Positions 33,531 to 44,300 of a stretch of DNA of 64,000 nucleotides are shown here, piece after piece. The position numbers were made by a program, and so were the translations under genes. The DNA comes from Sciurus carolinensis (Eukaryota > Chordata > Mammalia > Rodentia > Sciuridae). Position 1 is the stretch's first letter; each line of letters opens with the position of its first letter. The stretch is taken from positions 8,825,084 through 8,889,083 of the forward strand of contig NC_062216.1 of NCBI RefSeq assembly GCF_902686445.1. The letters are read 5' to 3'. The notes beneath the pieces were generated by a model. That model was not told the origin of the DNA, did not search any database, and saw only the letters and a list, made by a program, of their open reading frames with translations.

Positions 33531-34439
33531 CACCCAGCCCTAGCCGTTGAGCTCAGCCTCGACAGAGGAGCGGGTTTCCACGGGCGCACAGGGCTCCCAG
33601 AGGACTAAGTGAAGGCGGGCTCAGCCCATGGTCTAGGAAGTGGGGAAAGGTGTCCCCAGTGGTTAAGGCAGAACAGGCCACTGGGCCAGCTCCTGAGTTG
33701 ACATACAACCCTCTTCTCCTCACACTCCCTCTGGTCATCTCTCCCCCTTCTCTGTGCTTGTCCCTCTTCCCAATCACTTGCCAAGACACCCTTGAGTGTT
33801 TCTCAGCACCGCCCCCTGGGTTACCAAGGGCTGAACTGTGCCCACCCTTCAGCCATCCCCAGTGCTCCCAGAAGTAGAAACAGGCTTCTCTGCAGCACCC
33901 CCATCTCACCAGATCATCTGACCAACTCACCCCCCACACGTAGGTAAAATCTTTGGGAAAAACCCTAGATCCATAGCTGGTAGCTTCTTCCAGCTGCTGA
34001 ATGGGAGCTAAATGAGATTCCTGGGACTCCAAGTCATTTATAATGAATTCTAATGACTGTCAGGCCCCGGTGGTGATGCATGCTGATGAGCTGCCCTGCG
34101 GCCAGCTGTCCCCCCAATACCAATTGTCCACGAGGGGATTCACATTCGTCAAGGGTACAGCCATCTCCAGAGATGAGCTCAGTAGGGGATCTGCAGAAGA
34201 GAATGGCCGCCCTTTAGCCTTGAGATGGGATTTCACGGTGAACGTTGGGAATATTTACCAACAGCAGAAGGCACAAGGGAAGAATGTTAAGAACTGGGTC
34301 TCGGCCCTGCAGTAAAGATCATAAGTCTACAACTGCAAACTGTTTATTCTCATGTTTTATTCAACACTGCTTACTTTCTATTCCTTCACTCACCACTGCA
34401 TTCTCTTCTTTCACAGGATAGGTGACAAAGTAGGGCTAT
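33531..34439. other. Unique intronic sequence, nothing recognised
   Basis: A long minus-strand open frame (33553-34032, 159 codons, MSRA sense strand) has no recognised domain and no clear splice borders, so it is treated as chance. Confidence 0.4.
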
Positions 34440-34640
34440 TTTCTGTTCAATTTGAGCACTTGATTTGGAAAGGAAAGACCTAGGTATGAACCCATGTTAC
34501 ACAGTTACTAGCTACATGACCACAGCTGTGTTCTTTGGCACATCATCTAACTTCTGAACCCAGATCTTTCCATCCATTGAATCAGGTACTGCCTGCTCTA
34601 CTGGGGTTGTTATTGGACCAGGTAAAAACATATGGAAGAT
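34440..34640 (+). mobile_element. MIR SINE
   Basis: GACCTAGGTATGAACCCATG, ACAGTTACTAGCTACATGAC, 'GCACATCATCTAACTTCTGA', and 'TACTGGGGTTGTTATTGGA' follow the MIR order from core to 3' end. Confidence 0.7.
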
Positions 34641-35985
34641 GGACCTAGTAAGCTTAAAGCATCAAGCAGATCGAAGGGATCCCTATTGTTGTTTTAAATA
34701 TGTCTTCATCTTTAAAAACTTAATGCCAGTTTCTAAAAAACTGATCAGGGAAATACTTTAAAATAATAAAAACCTGAGAATGTGACATACACCAAGCCAC
34801 TGAGCCCCACCCTGGAGGGGGAGGGATCTTCTGCTCCTTTGCCTGCATCTAACATGGAGGCTAACCTCTCACATCTGGAAGGAAGGCGGTTATCAAGTTC
34901 ACTGTTTCCTCAGGCAGGAAACTGCCCCCCCCTCCTTCCTAGAAAGAGGCGCGGAGCCTATCAGTGTCTAAGGAGGCCCGTGGAGGGTGGGAATGACTCC
35001 AGAGGCCAGCTGTGTAGGACACCACGAGGGCGCAGAAGCCCCCACCACCCCCAAGAGCACCAGCCTCGGCTTCTCCCGCGAGCAGAAAGGACACCAAGCG
35101 TCTGCATCCAGGCATGGGCCTCCAGGTGAGAGTTTCTTAAAAGTACAAAAGAGGAAGAAAGGAAAGGAAAAGAAGTCCGGCACAGCAGGCCAGCTGCAGA
35201 GCCCCCGGGTCGCTGCGTTACTCTCTCTGCACTTTGCATTTTCAACTCTTTTATCAGTGCCTCGGGCCCACCCTTGGCTGTGGCCACAGTGGGCCCGAGC
35301 ACTGCTGTGCCTTCTGTTGGAGGATCCTTCACTAGCTCTATTAACAGCAGACCCTGGGCGGCACCCTCACCTCCTGACCATTACTCACATGTGGTCCTGG
35401 GCAACAGAGGCCACGAGTCCCAGGTTGACATACCCAGGTCTGTCTTCTGTCAGCGTGCACACGGAGCTGACCCTGAACATAACTAACCTGTCTGCCTCCT
35501 ATGACCTAGTGCGACAACTGCCTAAAGGGGCCCATTATGACCAGATGGAGGGACCAGGAATGTGCCAAGTCTAGGAAGCAGAACGGTCCCCAAGAGCAAA
35601 GGCGAGGTTAAGATCGAAGGCAAACTGAACCACAACACGAGGATGCTCAGCATGGTGGTCTGTACCCCAGACGAGCTATGAAGGGCCACGTTAGGGAAGC
35701 CAAGGTGACCAGCTGGACAATGGAATGTGCTGTTTAGTTCTGGACTATCTTATATGCTCCAAAGACATGTTGATATAGAGGGGGAGCAAAAATCATGGGG
35801 TTTCAGCTGCACAGGCAGAACCTCAATATCCTGTGTCTCAAGGCCTAAGATAGGCCTTTCAGATCCCATCAAGACCCAGGTCTGGGATCACCACACAGCG
35901 GCTGTGCATTTACAGTGTGCAAGTGAATAAAACATTTTGAGGCTGCAAAGGTAGAAACTGCAAAAGTAGAAACCACCATCTCCCA
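34641..35985. other. Unique intronic sequence, nothing recognised
   Basis: The 195-codon plus-strand frame at 34987-35574 is antisense to MSRA and has no recognised domain. Confidence 0.4.
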
Positions 35986-35989
35986 GCTT

Positions 35990-36099
35990 GTGGTAGGCCA
36001 AGAAAACCCACCTCTAGTCCAGTGGTCAGAAGTCAGAAGGCCCAGCTCTACTCACAGTGGCTATGGTTTTGAGTTAGTCATGTCATTTCTTTGAGTTTC
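35990..36099 (+). mobile_element. MIR SINE, left part, split by an L1
   Basis: GTCCAGTGGTCAGAAG, CAGAAGGCCCAGCTCTACTC and GAGTTAGTCATGTCATTTCT match the MIR body. It continues at 37699 after the inserted L1; the last 12 bases (36088-36099, TCTTTGAGTTTC) are the left target-site duplication. Confidence 0.7.
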
Positions 36100-37167
36100 T
36101 TTTTTTTTTTTTTTTTTTTTTAATTTGTCCTCCCCTTTTTTTTAACATTGTTCTATTTAGTTATACATGACAGCAGAATGCATTTTGATTCATTGTACAC
36201 AAATGGGGTGCAACTTTTCATTTCTCTGGTTGTACATGATGTAGAGTCACACCATTCATGTAACCATACATGTACAAAGGATGATGATGTTTGTCTCTTT
36301 CCACCATCTTTCTTCCCCTCTGCCCTCTCCCCTCCCCTGATTTCTCTCTACAAAATCCAACACTCCTCCTCACTTCTCTTATCCCGTCCCCCAACCCCGA
36401 TTATGAATCAGCATCCACTTATCAGAGAAAATATTCAGCCTTTGGTTTTGGGGAATTGGCTTATTTCACTTGGAATTGGCTTAATGCACTTATTTCACTT
36501 GGATATTCGCCAATTCCATCCACTTACCTAGGAATGCCATAATTATTTTATTCTTTATGACTGAGTAATATTCCATCGTGTATATATACCACAGTTTCTT
36601 TATCCATTCATCTATTGAAGGGCATCTAGGTTGGTTCCACAATCTAGCTATTGTGAATTGAGCTGCTATAAACATTGATGTGGCATCACTGCAGTATGCT
36701 GATTTTAAGTCCTTTGGGTATAAACCCAGGAGTGGGATAGCTGAGTCAAATGGTGTTTCCATTCCAGGTTTTCTGAGGAATCTCCATACTGCTTTACAGA
36801 GTGGCTGCATCAATTTGCAATCCCACCAGCAATGCATGAGTGTACCTCTTTCCCTACATTATCACCAAGACCTATTGTTGCTTGTATTCTTGAGAATAGC
36901 CATTCTAATTGGGGGGAGATGAAATCTTAGGGTAGTTTTGATTTGCATTTCTCTAATTACTAGAGAGGCTGAACATTTTTTCATGTATTTGTCGATCAAT
37001 CATCTATCTTCTTTTGTGAAGTGTCTGCTCAGTTCCTCAGCCCATTTATTGATGAGGTTATTTATGTTTTTGGTGTTAAGTTTTTTGAGTCCTTTATAAA
37101 TTCTGGAGATTAGTGCTCTATCTGAAGTGTGTGTGGTAAAGATTTTCCTCCCACTCTGTAGCATATT
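36100..37167 (-). mobile_element. L1, 3' segment (sense on the minus strand) of a twin-primed insertion
   Basis: Starts at the left with the poly(T) complement of the A tail (36100-36121), then the reversed 3' UTR with CATTTTGATTCATTGTACAC, the reversed ORF2 end TGAGTAATATTCCATCGTGT and GATTTTAAGTCCTTTGGGTA, up to GATTTTCCTCCCACTCTGTA near 37160. It joins abruptly to oppositely oriented ORF2 sequence at about 37168. A local tandem duplication (36454-36502) repeats AATTGGCTTATTTCACTTGG in altered form. Confidence 0.93.
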
Positions 37168-37698
37168 AAAAAGATAGCGAACCATGATCAAGTGGGGTTC
37201 ATCCCAGGGTTGCAAGGTTGGTTCAAAATCCAGAAATCAATAAATGTAATTCATCACATCAATATACTTAAAGTTAAGAATCATATGATTATTTCAATAG
37301 ATGCTGAGAAAGCGTTTGATAAAATACAGCACCCCTTCATGCTCAAAACCCTAGAAAAAATAAGGATAGTAGGAATATACCTCAACATTGTAAAGGCTAT
37401 CTAGGCCAAGGCCAAGGTCAACATCATTCTAAAGGAGAAAATTGAAAGCATTCCCTCTAAAAACTGGAATAAGATAGGAAGGCCCTCTTTCACCACCTCT
37501 ATTTAACACTGTCCTTGAATCTCGAGACAGAGCAATTAGACAGACCAAAGAAATTAAAAGGATTCAAATAGGAAAAAAAGAACTCAAACTGTTACTAGTT
37601 GCCAACAACATGATTCTATATTTAGAGAACCCAAAAAAATTCCACCAGAAAACTTCTAGAACTAATAAATTAATTCAGCAAAGCAGCAGGATTTAAAA
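37168..37698 (+). mobile_element. L1, inverted 5' segment (ORF2 reverse transcriptase part) of the same insertion
   Basis: Reads ORF2 in the plus direction: peptides [13 protein letters not shown] and [21 protein letters not shown], typical of the L1 reverse transcriptase domain. It later decays through stops and ends at AAAGCAGCAGGATTTAAAA. About 1 kb of ORF2 between the two segments is missing. The right target-site duplication follows at 37699-37710. It is broken and cannot make a working enzyme. Confidence 0.92.
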
Positions 37699-37790
37699 TC
37701 TTTGAGTTTCATGTTCTTTATCCGTCAAAAATAAGGAGTGTCCAGGGTGATCACTAAGGTCTTTTCTGCTCTAATATTATATGAGCAGAT
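37699..37790 (+). mobile_element. MIR SINE, right part
   Basis: TCTTTGAGTTTCATGTTCTT and TATCCGTCAAAAATAAGGAG and AAGGTCTTTTCTGCTCTAAT complete the MIR interrupted at 36099. Confidence 0.65.
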
Positions 37791-37799
37791 TTATGATAA

Positions 37800-38322
37800 A
37801 CAGCTGAGGAGGCAGCTGTAGGCTACCCCCAAATATGCCCACCTCCTGGTAGTCACAGTCGTACACAATCCCTTCTCCTTGAATAACGTGCTTCTGACAA
37901 ATAGAATATGACAGCATGGAGAGAATTCCACTTCTGCAATTAGGTAACAAAATGCTGCGATTTCCATCTTGCCTCTAGACTCTGTCATGCACACTTCGAT
38001 GAAGCAAGTCGCCATGTTGGAAAGAACTGAGAACAGTCTCAGGCAACAGCCAGTGAGGAACCAAGACCCTCAGCCCTACAGCTCTGGAGGGCCTGAATCC
38101 TGCCAACGACCACCAAGTAAGCTTGGCAGCAGATCCTTCTGGGGTTGAGACAAGACCTCCACCCTGGTTGACGCCTGAGCCAGCTTGTGAGAGACTGGAA
38201 GCCCAGGGCCCAGCTGAGCTGTGCCCAGATTCTTGACCCACAGAGACTGGGGTCCCAGATGTGTGTTGTTTTAAGGACTAAGTTTTAGAATCATTTTTCA
38301 CACAATAATAGATAACTAACAC
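37800..38322 (+). mobile_element. MLT1-type LTR
   Basis: About 520 bp with the MLT1-type order: CCTTCTCCTTGAATAACGTG, GACAAATAGAATATGACAGC, GCGATTTCCATCTTGCCTCT, GATGAAGCAAGTCGCCATGT, CAACAGCCAGTGAGGAACCA, GAATCCTGCCAACGACCACC, GATTCTTGACCCACAGAGAC, then TGTGTTGTTTTAAGGACTAA and AATAATAGATAACTAACACA. No internal genes. Confidence 0.85.
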
Positions 38323-38859
38323 ACGCAGCTTAGTCTCCTTGACCATGATGAGCCACACCCTTGTCTCTCACTTTGGTTATTCCTAGTCAGTCATTCATTC
38401 TATCAGCCAAGTGAGGGGTAATCTGGAATTGGGGTCAGGAATCAGGAAACCTGACTTAGCCACTGCAACTCAGAGGACACGACAGGTGAGACCCCCAAAG
38501 CCTCCCACCCCTTCCTCAGCCATACCCAGTCTCAGAACGGTGGGCTGGGCTCCAGGTGGAGCTGCAGAGCTACCCAGACATCTGCACCTTCTCTCCCCAC
38601 CCCAACCTGACATTTCAATCGCATGTCTGCACTTTGAGAAGAGAAAGTGTTCTTCTTACACGAATCTCCTCACCCACACCCTCACCCAAAACGCACCAGT
38701 CAGTCAGGCTGAGGCGGAGTGGCCACGGAGGAAGGCTGTTCCCATGAAGGAGCACGGTGAGAGGCAGAATACGATAAATATGTACCACTGTGACTCAGGA
38801 AGAGAATGCGCTTGGTCTCTGCCCCTGGTTCTGGGCACAGGGCTCCTTCCTGTACATCT
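38323..38859. other. Unique intronic sequence, nothing recognised
   Basis: A 199-codon plus-strand frame spans 38411-39010, antisense to MSRA and partly in repeat DNA. No domain recognised. Confidence 0.4.
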
Positions 38860-39128
38860 TTTCATAACAAGCCCCTCTGGATCCCCGAGTTATGCTAATG
38901 AGGTGACTCTTGAGGGTGAGGGCTGCTGCCAGAGGAACTACCCAAGTGAGCAGAGGACTGGAATGTCCGGCCTGCCCTGCCCCCCGGGAGAGGAGAGGCC
39001 AATGACTTAATCAACCAGGCCGAGGTAAGTCTCAGAAAACCCTAAACAACAGGGGCAGAGAACTCCTGGGTGGGTAAACAATGAGAGGCTGGGAGGGCGG
39101 TGCCCCAGAGAGGGCACGGCAGCTCTGC
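38860..39128 (+). mobile_element. Ancient mammalian LTR-like repeat, left part, split by an L1
   Basis: CCCGAGTTATGCTAATGAGG onward and AGAAAACCCTAAACAACAGG resemble the left part of a mammal-wide repeat. The remainder resumes at 39717. The family name is not certain. Confidence 0.5.
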
Positions 39129-39716
39129 CCTTCTTTTTTTTTTTTTTTTTTTTCCTGTTTTTTTTTTTTTATTGTAAACAAATGGGATACATGTTGTTTC
39201 TCTGTCTGTACATGGAATAAAGGCATACCATTTGTGTAATCATAAATTTACATAGGGTGATGTTGTTTGATTCATTCTGTTATTTTTTCCCTTCCCCCCA
39301 CCCCTCCCACCCCTCTTTTCCCTCTATACAGTCCTTCCTTCCTCCATTCTTGCCCCCCTCCCTAACCCTAACTCTAACCCTAACACTAACCCCTCCCACC
39401 CCCCATTATGTGTCATCATCCACTTATTAGCGAGATCATTCGTCCTTTGGTTTTTTGAGATTGGCTTATCTCACTTAGCATGATATTCTCCAGTTTCATC
39501 CATTTGCCTGCAAATGCCATAATTTTATCATTCTTTATGGCTGAGTAATATTCCATTGTATATATATATATATATATACCACATTTTCTTTATCCATTCA
39601 TCAATTGAAGGACATCTAGGTTGGTTCCACAATCTGGCTATTGTGAACTGAGCAGCTATGAACATTGATGTGGCTGTATCTCTGTAATATGCTGATTTTA
39701 AGTCCTTTGGGTATCT
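39129..39716 (-). mobile_element. 5'-truncated L1, antisense on plus strand
   Basis: Left poly(T) runs (tail, interrupted by CCTG), then the reversed 3' UTR: TTGTAAACAAATGGGATACA, 'CATACCATTTGTGTAATCAT', a pyrimidine-rich tract containing telomere-like units, then TGAGTAATATTCCATTGTAT with a (TA)n run at 39560-39578, up to GATTTTAAGTCCTTTGGGTA. It breaks at 39716. Flanks TCTGCCCTTCTT and TCTGCCCCCTTCTT suggest a target-site duplication with two extra C. Confidence 0.92.
39360..39392 (+). repeat. Telomere-like (CCCTAA)n in the L1 3' UTR
   Basis: CCCTAACCCTAACTCTAACC then CTAACACTAACCCC: about five degenerate telomere hexamers inside the pyrimidine-rich tract of the L1 3' UTR (G-rich in L1 sense). 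Confidence 0.9.
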
Positions 39717-40082
39717 GCCCCCTTCTTACCCGATCACGTTTTCCCTCTGGCTCTTCCTGAGTTGTATCCCTTGCAATAAACCCTTACACGTTCACAGTGT
39801 TTCCTTGAGTTCCGTGAGGTTTTCTAGGAAGTTATGGACCCGCAGGAGGGGGTTGTGGGAGCTACCACCAGAGGAAATAGCAGTGGAAGCCTGGGACTTG
39901 CCACCAGCACGAAGGGCCTAGGGGCAGTCTTGTGGGACTGAGCCCCTAACCTATGAGGACTGATGCTAATCCTGGGTAGTTAGTGCCAGAACTGAACTCA
40001 ATCATTAGTCACCCAGTTGGTGTCTGCAAAGAACTGGAGAATATCCTGGTGTACAAAATCCACCCATTTGGTGTCAGAAATG
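39717..40082 (+). mobile_element. Ancient mammalian LTR-like repeat, right part
   Basis: CTCTGGCTCTTCCTGAGTTG, TCCCTTGCAATAAACCC (polyadenylation-like signal), GCAGTCTTGTGGGACTGAGC, TCACCCAGTTGGTGTCTGCA and CCATTTGGTGTCAGAAATG follow a recurrent mammalian repeat consensus. It ends where a B1-dID begins. Confidence 0.55.
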
Positions 40083-40285
40083 TTGTGGGCATGGTGGCAC
40101 ACCTGTAATCCCAGTGACTTGAGAGGCCGAGGCAGGAGGATCACAAGTTCAAGGTCAGCCTCAGCAACTTAGCGAGATCCTGCCTCAAAAAGCAGGTGGG
40201 TGGGGAGGGTTGGGAACGTAGCTCGATGGTAAAGCTCCCCTGGGGTTCAGTCCCCAGTACGAAAAGAAAGAAAAGGAAGGAGAGA
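40083..40285 (+). mobile_element. B1-dID SINE
   Basis: B1-like half GTGGGCATGGTGGCACACCT, GTAATCCCAGTGACTTGAGA, TCAGCAACTTAGCGAGATCC; ID-like half GGGAACGTAGCTCGATGGTA, CCCCTGGGGTTCAGTCCCCA; then a GAAA-rich tail. Confidence 0.93.
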
Positions 40286-40373
40286 GAGGAAACAGAAGAA
40301 ACCATTTTTCTCCTTAAAACAACTTAGGGGTCAACACTTCTACACATAAATATCTTTGCTTGGAGAGGGGTAA

Positions 40374-40795
40374 TGTGCTAAGAAGCTTTCTGTCACTATA
40401 AGTAAAATATCTGACCAGAACCACTTAGAGGAGGAAAATTTCATTTGGGGTTCATGGTTTTGGGATTTAGTCCATGGACAGCTGACTCCATTTCTCTGGG
40501 CCTGAGGTGGGCAGAACATCATGGCCAAATGACACGGTAGAGTAAAGGGGCCCTGCTCATGGCAACAGGGAAGCAGAGAGGAAGCTTGAGGAACCAGGGA
40601 CAAAATTTATAAGCCCCAAGGTACACCCCCCGTGACCACTTCCTCCAACCATGACCACCTGCCTATAGTTACCACTATAGTTTTAGTTATTAAAATGGAT
40701 TAACTGATTAGGTTACAGCTCTCACAACCTCATCATTTCACGTCCTGCATTGACAGAGGAGTTTTGGGGGGACACCGACACCTTATATCCAAACA
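40374..40795 (-). mobile_element. MaLR-type solo LTR
   Basis: On the minus strand it begins TGTTTGGATATAAGGTGTCG and ends with TTCTTAGCACA. Block order is as in 533-962, including the CCATGATGTTCTG stretch and a T-rich poly(A)-site region. Flanks GGTAA (before) and GGTGA (after) look like a 5-bp target duplication with one change. Confidence 0.8.
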
Positions 40796-40829
40796 GGTGA
40801 TGCATGGGGGACCAGGCAGGCATGAATAC

Positions 40830-40985
40830 ATGCCTGTCCCAAGGGCCTTGCTATCACTATTTCATTAGATCTACTTCAACTTGCAAAGGTAGCAGAATGA
40901 AAAAATTAGCTGAAATGGGATTTGGACCTGGGACTTGTTCAGGCCTATTTAACTGCAGAGCCTGTGCTCCTAGCTAATATGCCCC
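40830..40985 (-). mobile_element. MIR SINE fragment
   Basis: AGCTGAAATGGGATTTGGAC, CTGGGACTTGTTCAGGCC and 'GCAGAGCCTGTGCTCCTAGC' follow the reversed MIR core (GGATTTGAACCC, CAGAGCC, GCTCTTAACC). Confidence 0.6.
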
Positions 40986-41164
40986 ACCAGCTGGGTAGTG
41001 TATTCAGGCCTGGACCAGAAAGCAGGGATGTGATCCTAGAAAAAACTCAGGACAAGGCCATGCCAAACACAGGGCAGAAAGCATCCACGGAGCAAAAATA
41101 CACAGGCCGTGCCACCTTTCTTTTCAAAACAACTGAAGAACACAGACACAAAATGCACTGCACT

Positions 41165-41320
41165 GTAAGTGATAGGTGGTGGGAGCTGGAAAGAACCATA
41201 AAGCACATTCAGCCCCGCCCCGTTTCTACCAGATGAAGAAATCAGCTCTTAGAGCCCAGAGTCCCACAGTTACAGAGAAAGCTGATCCCCTGGTCTTTGT
41301 CCTTGATACTGAATCAGTAT
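41165..41320. mobile_element. Possible MIR-related fragment
   Basis: GGGAGCTGGAAAGAACCATA, CAGATGAAGAAATCAGCTC and CCCACAGTTACAGAGAAAGC resemble a reversed ancient SINE like the one at 15460-15605, but strongly diverged. Confidence 0.35.
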
Positions 41321-44300
41321 GCAGGTCCAAATATTTGTAGCTCTTACAAGGAACTTGAGAATTTTGCTATATTTTTAAAAATAGATGATGACCTTATCGT
41401 CTCATCGCTTTGGAGGCGATCATAATCCAGTTATTAAAAGATAACACGGACCTGGGGCAGCCATGACCCGGGATGAAGCATCGGACCACCACAGTTATCA
41501 CAGCAAACTGGACCTGCTGAGGGGGAGACTGTGACCCAACAGGAGTGTTCACTATTCTGATGCCCCTGAATGGCAGAGTCCCCAGAACTCACAACCAGGC
41601 AACACTGAGCCAAGTTCCTCCAGCAGACAGAAAACCAACAACCAAGGAGCAAACCAACAAAGGCCTCATGAAGGAATCTCCCCACGGTCAGTGGGTCTGA
41701 GGGCCAGGCCCACATGCTAAGCCTCATGTTCTCCTCAACTAGAGGCCACAGTGGTCCCTGCCCCCTGCCCCTTTATCCAGAAAAACACCCCACGACACCT
41801 CAACTGTGTGCCAACCCTGAACACTTGAGAGCTCCCAATCTTTCAACATCACAGCCTGCTTATGGCTCTGGGCCACTCTGATCTCAATCGAAAGAACAGC
41901 ATGTGAGTTACTACAGTGACTGCGGCTGTCACAGGTGTCTGTGCAAAGTTAATGCATGCCGCCCCATGCTAAGGTGAGTATTCATCTTCACCAACAAAAT
42001 GTCTCTCGTCTTCATCACTACTCTTATATAACTCTGTGGTATTTTCTGTGATAACAAAATTAGCAATATTGCAGTTCACAGGGTTTTACATTACTTTCCT
42101 GTTGGGAATGCTACTGTTGTTGAAAGGCTAGGATACATTTGGTTTTTAGTGTTCAAGTATGTGAAGCTAAGCAAAATCTATCAAGAAATGTAAATACCCC
42201 TGAGTCTTCTGATTTTCCTACTCTTAGCTCAAGGACAATGCAGACTTTTAAAATGTCATGGATAATTAGCCGGTCTCTTTACAAATAAGATTTCTTGCTC
42301 TGACAGAATCACAAAGTTAGCCAGTCTCGGGAATAGATGTGCTCATTAGGAGGTGATCAGATGTAAAAGCTGGTTTATGCTTCAGAAATAAAAGAAGTAG
42401 GTGAAGTGGTAGAAAAAACACAAGCCTACAGTGAGGTGGCCAAGGTCCTGAACTAGAGGTGGTCGGGGTCCAGACTGAGTGCTAAGGGATTCTGGGGAGG
42501 TCGTTTCACTTCTATTTACTCAACTGAGGACTCAGAAGACTCCTTCTGGTTCTTAAAATCATCCTCTACCCCAACCAAAGAAAGACCTATCCTTAAATGA
42601 AACAGAATCTAAGCAGATGGCATCAATTTTTGACCTGCTCACTCAGGACATCCACAGATTTTCTTCATTTCTAGACTGGCTTTAAGAAATTTCAGGACTG
42701 CCCATAGATCTACTGCTAGAAAAGATTCACCAACAAATAAAACATTAGTGAACATAAGGTATAAACTAGGAGCTCTGTTACTAACAAGATCTTAAATTTT
42801 TCTCTAGTGGTATACATTATGTCATTAGAAAAAGTCAATGCTGATAATGCCATGTAAAACTGTTATTTCTACAACCATAATAGAGGTTGGTCAGACCATA
42901 TTCATGAAGTACTATGCACCTAGCAAGCTCATGGCACTCAGAGAAAATGTACCAACGAAAAGTATCAAAGCTCAGAAATTTTCTAAAAGCAATAGACAAG
43001 CAGATAGAGTATAAGCATCTTGAGTTTGAAGGATCCTGGTTGGTCCCCCACCACACTCATCAGAGTGCCTTGCCAGATGCACCGAGCTGTTCAAGTGTGT
43101 GATAATTTAGAGTTGTGAGATACAAACCAATCCCTCAGCAATGAATCAGCATCAGCATCAACCTGTCCTTGTTCTGAATTCTATGAAGAGTGTTCCAAAC
43201 CACAAGAAGTACAAGCTTGGCACATTCATGGGCACCAAGTTCTTCCACACCAGAATGACACCACTCATGACATTCGCCATTGCAAAGATGCGTGAGACTC
43301 GCTGAACCAAAGAACACAGCCATCTGGTGATACACCAAGGGAGTCTGCAGCACCAGACTCAGGTCTCAGGCCTCTGCTGAGGAACAAGGGCTTCCTCATG
43401 ACCCTGCTTCATTTACAAAATATGGGGAGCTTACAGCCCCCATTAAGAAGTCTCCAGACAGGACTAGAGGAGAAGCTGAGCTATTTAAGGTCGTTTCCTA
43501 AGCAAGAAGACAGATACAGATCATGAAAATAACACAGTTCTGCAAGTGTGGCAGGTGTCCTGGGAGGGAACTGGCTTCTGCCCCAGCCTGATCCCTGCTA
43601 ACTGATATGACCTTGGGTATGCCAGTTAATACCAATGATCTGAACTTCAGGTTGGAAAGGACAGCCTTTTCACAGAAGTCTCCAGAGTCACGTTTCCAGA
43701 AATTGGTATTTGTGGACAAGTTTTCATCTTCCATCACTGAAACCAGGGCTGGGCTAATGACACCTGAGTATGAGCACTCTGTTCTCGAGCCCGCCTTGGA
43801 GGTGAGGCAAGGGAGCCCTTGACTTGGGTCTGTTGGCCGAATCCAAGACCCAGGCCTCTGGGAAACCTCCTGGCATCACCCAGGGACCGCCAGCCTCGCT
43901 CCCTCTCAGAGCTTCCTGTCCTGGATCCTTCCGAGCTGAGCCCTACAGCTGTTGCCAGCCTGCCTTCAGGGCGGCCCAGACAGGCCTCGCTTCTCAGAGG
44001 AGGCTGGATTTGAGATGAACAAATGCTTCTGGTTTTAAAAGAACAGATTTGAGAAGTTTTCTACAGGCAGCTTCTCCTGAAACTTCGGTTCTCATCCTGA
44101 ATTTTAAAACCATAATGTGACATTTTAACATATGGCAAAGAAAGATGAATTTGAGATCGTTTCAAACTGCTTAAAAGATCTGCATTAAACACAGATTTCC
44201 ATTATTACAGAGCTAATAAGTCCTATTCTCATCTGGGCTATCAGCAACAGAGTAAGTAATTACCTTTCAACTTGGGCTGTTCCAGTCCATTAGCCCAATA

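Noticed and set aside
34987..35574. 195-codon open frame on the plus strand
   Set aside because: Antisense to MSRA, no recognisable domain, no homology known to me, GC-rich stretch where long chance frames are common.
37192..37404. Reverse transcriptase-like open frame
   Set aside because: It is the inverted fragment of a dead, 5'-inverted L1; stops and missing parts exclude function.
38411..39010. 199-codon open frame on the plus strand, the longest in the window
   Set aside because: No recognised domain, overlaps an ancient repeat at its end, and has no splice or promoter context.
39739..39790. AATAAA-containing stretch as a gene polyadenylation site
   Set aside because: It lies in a dispersed ancient repeat on the strand opposite to MSRA and matches the repeat's own consensus.
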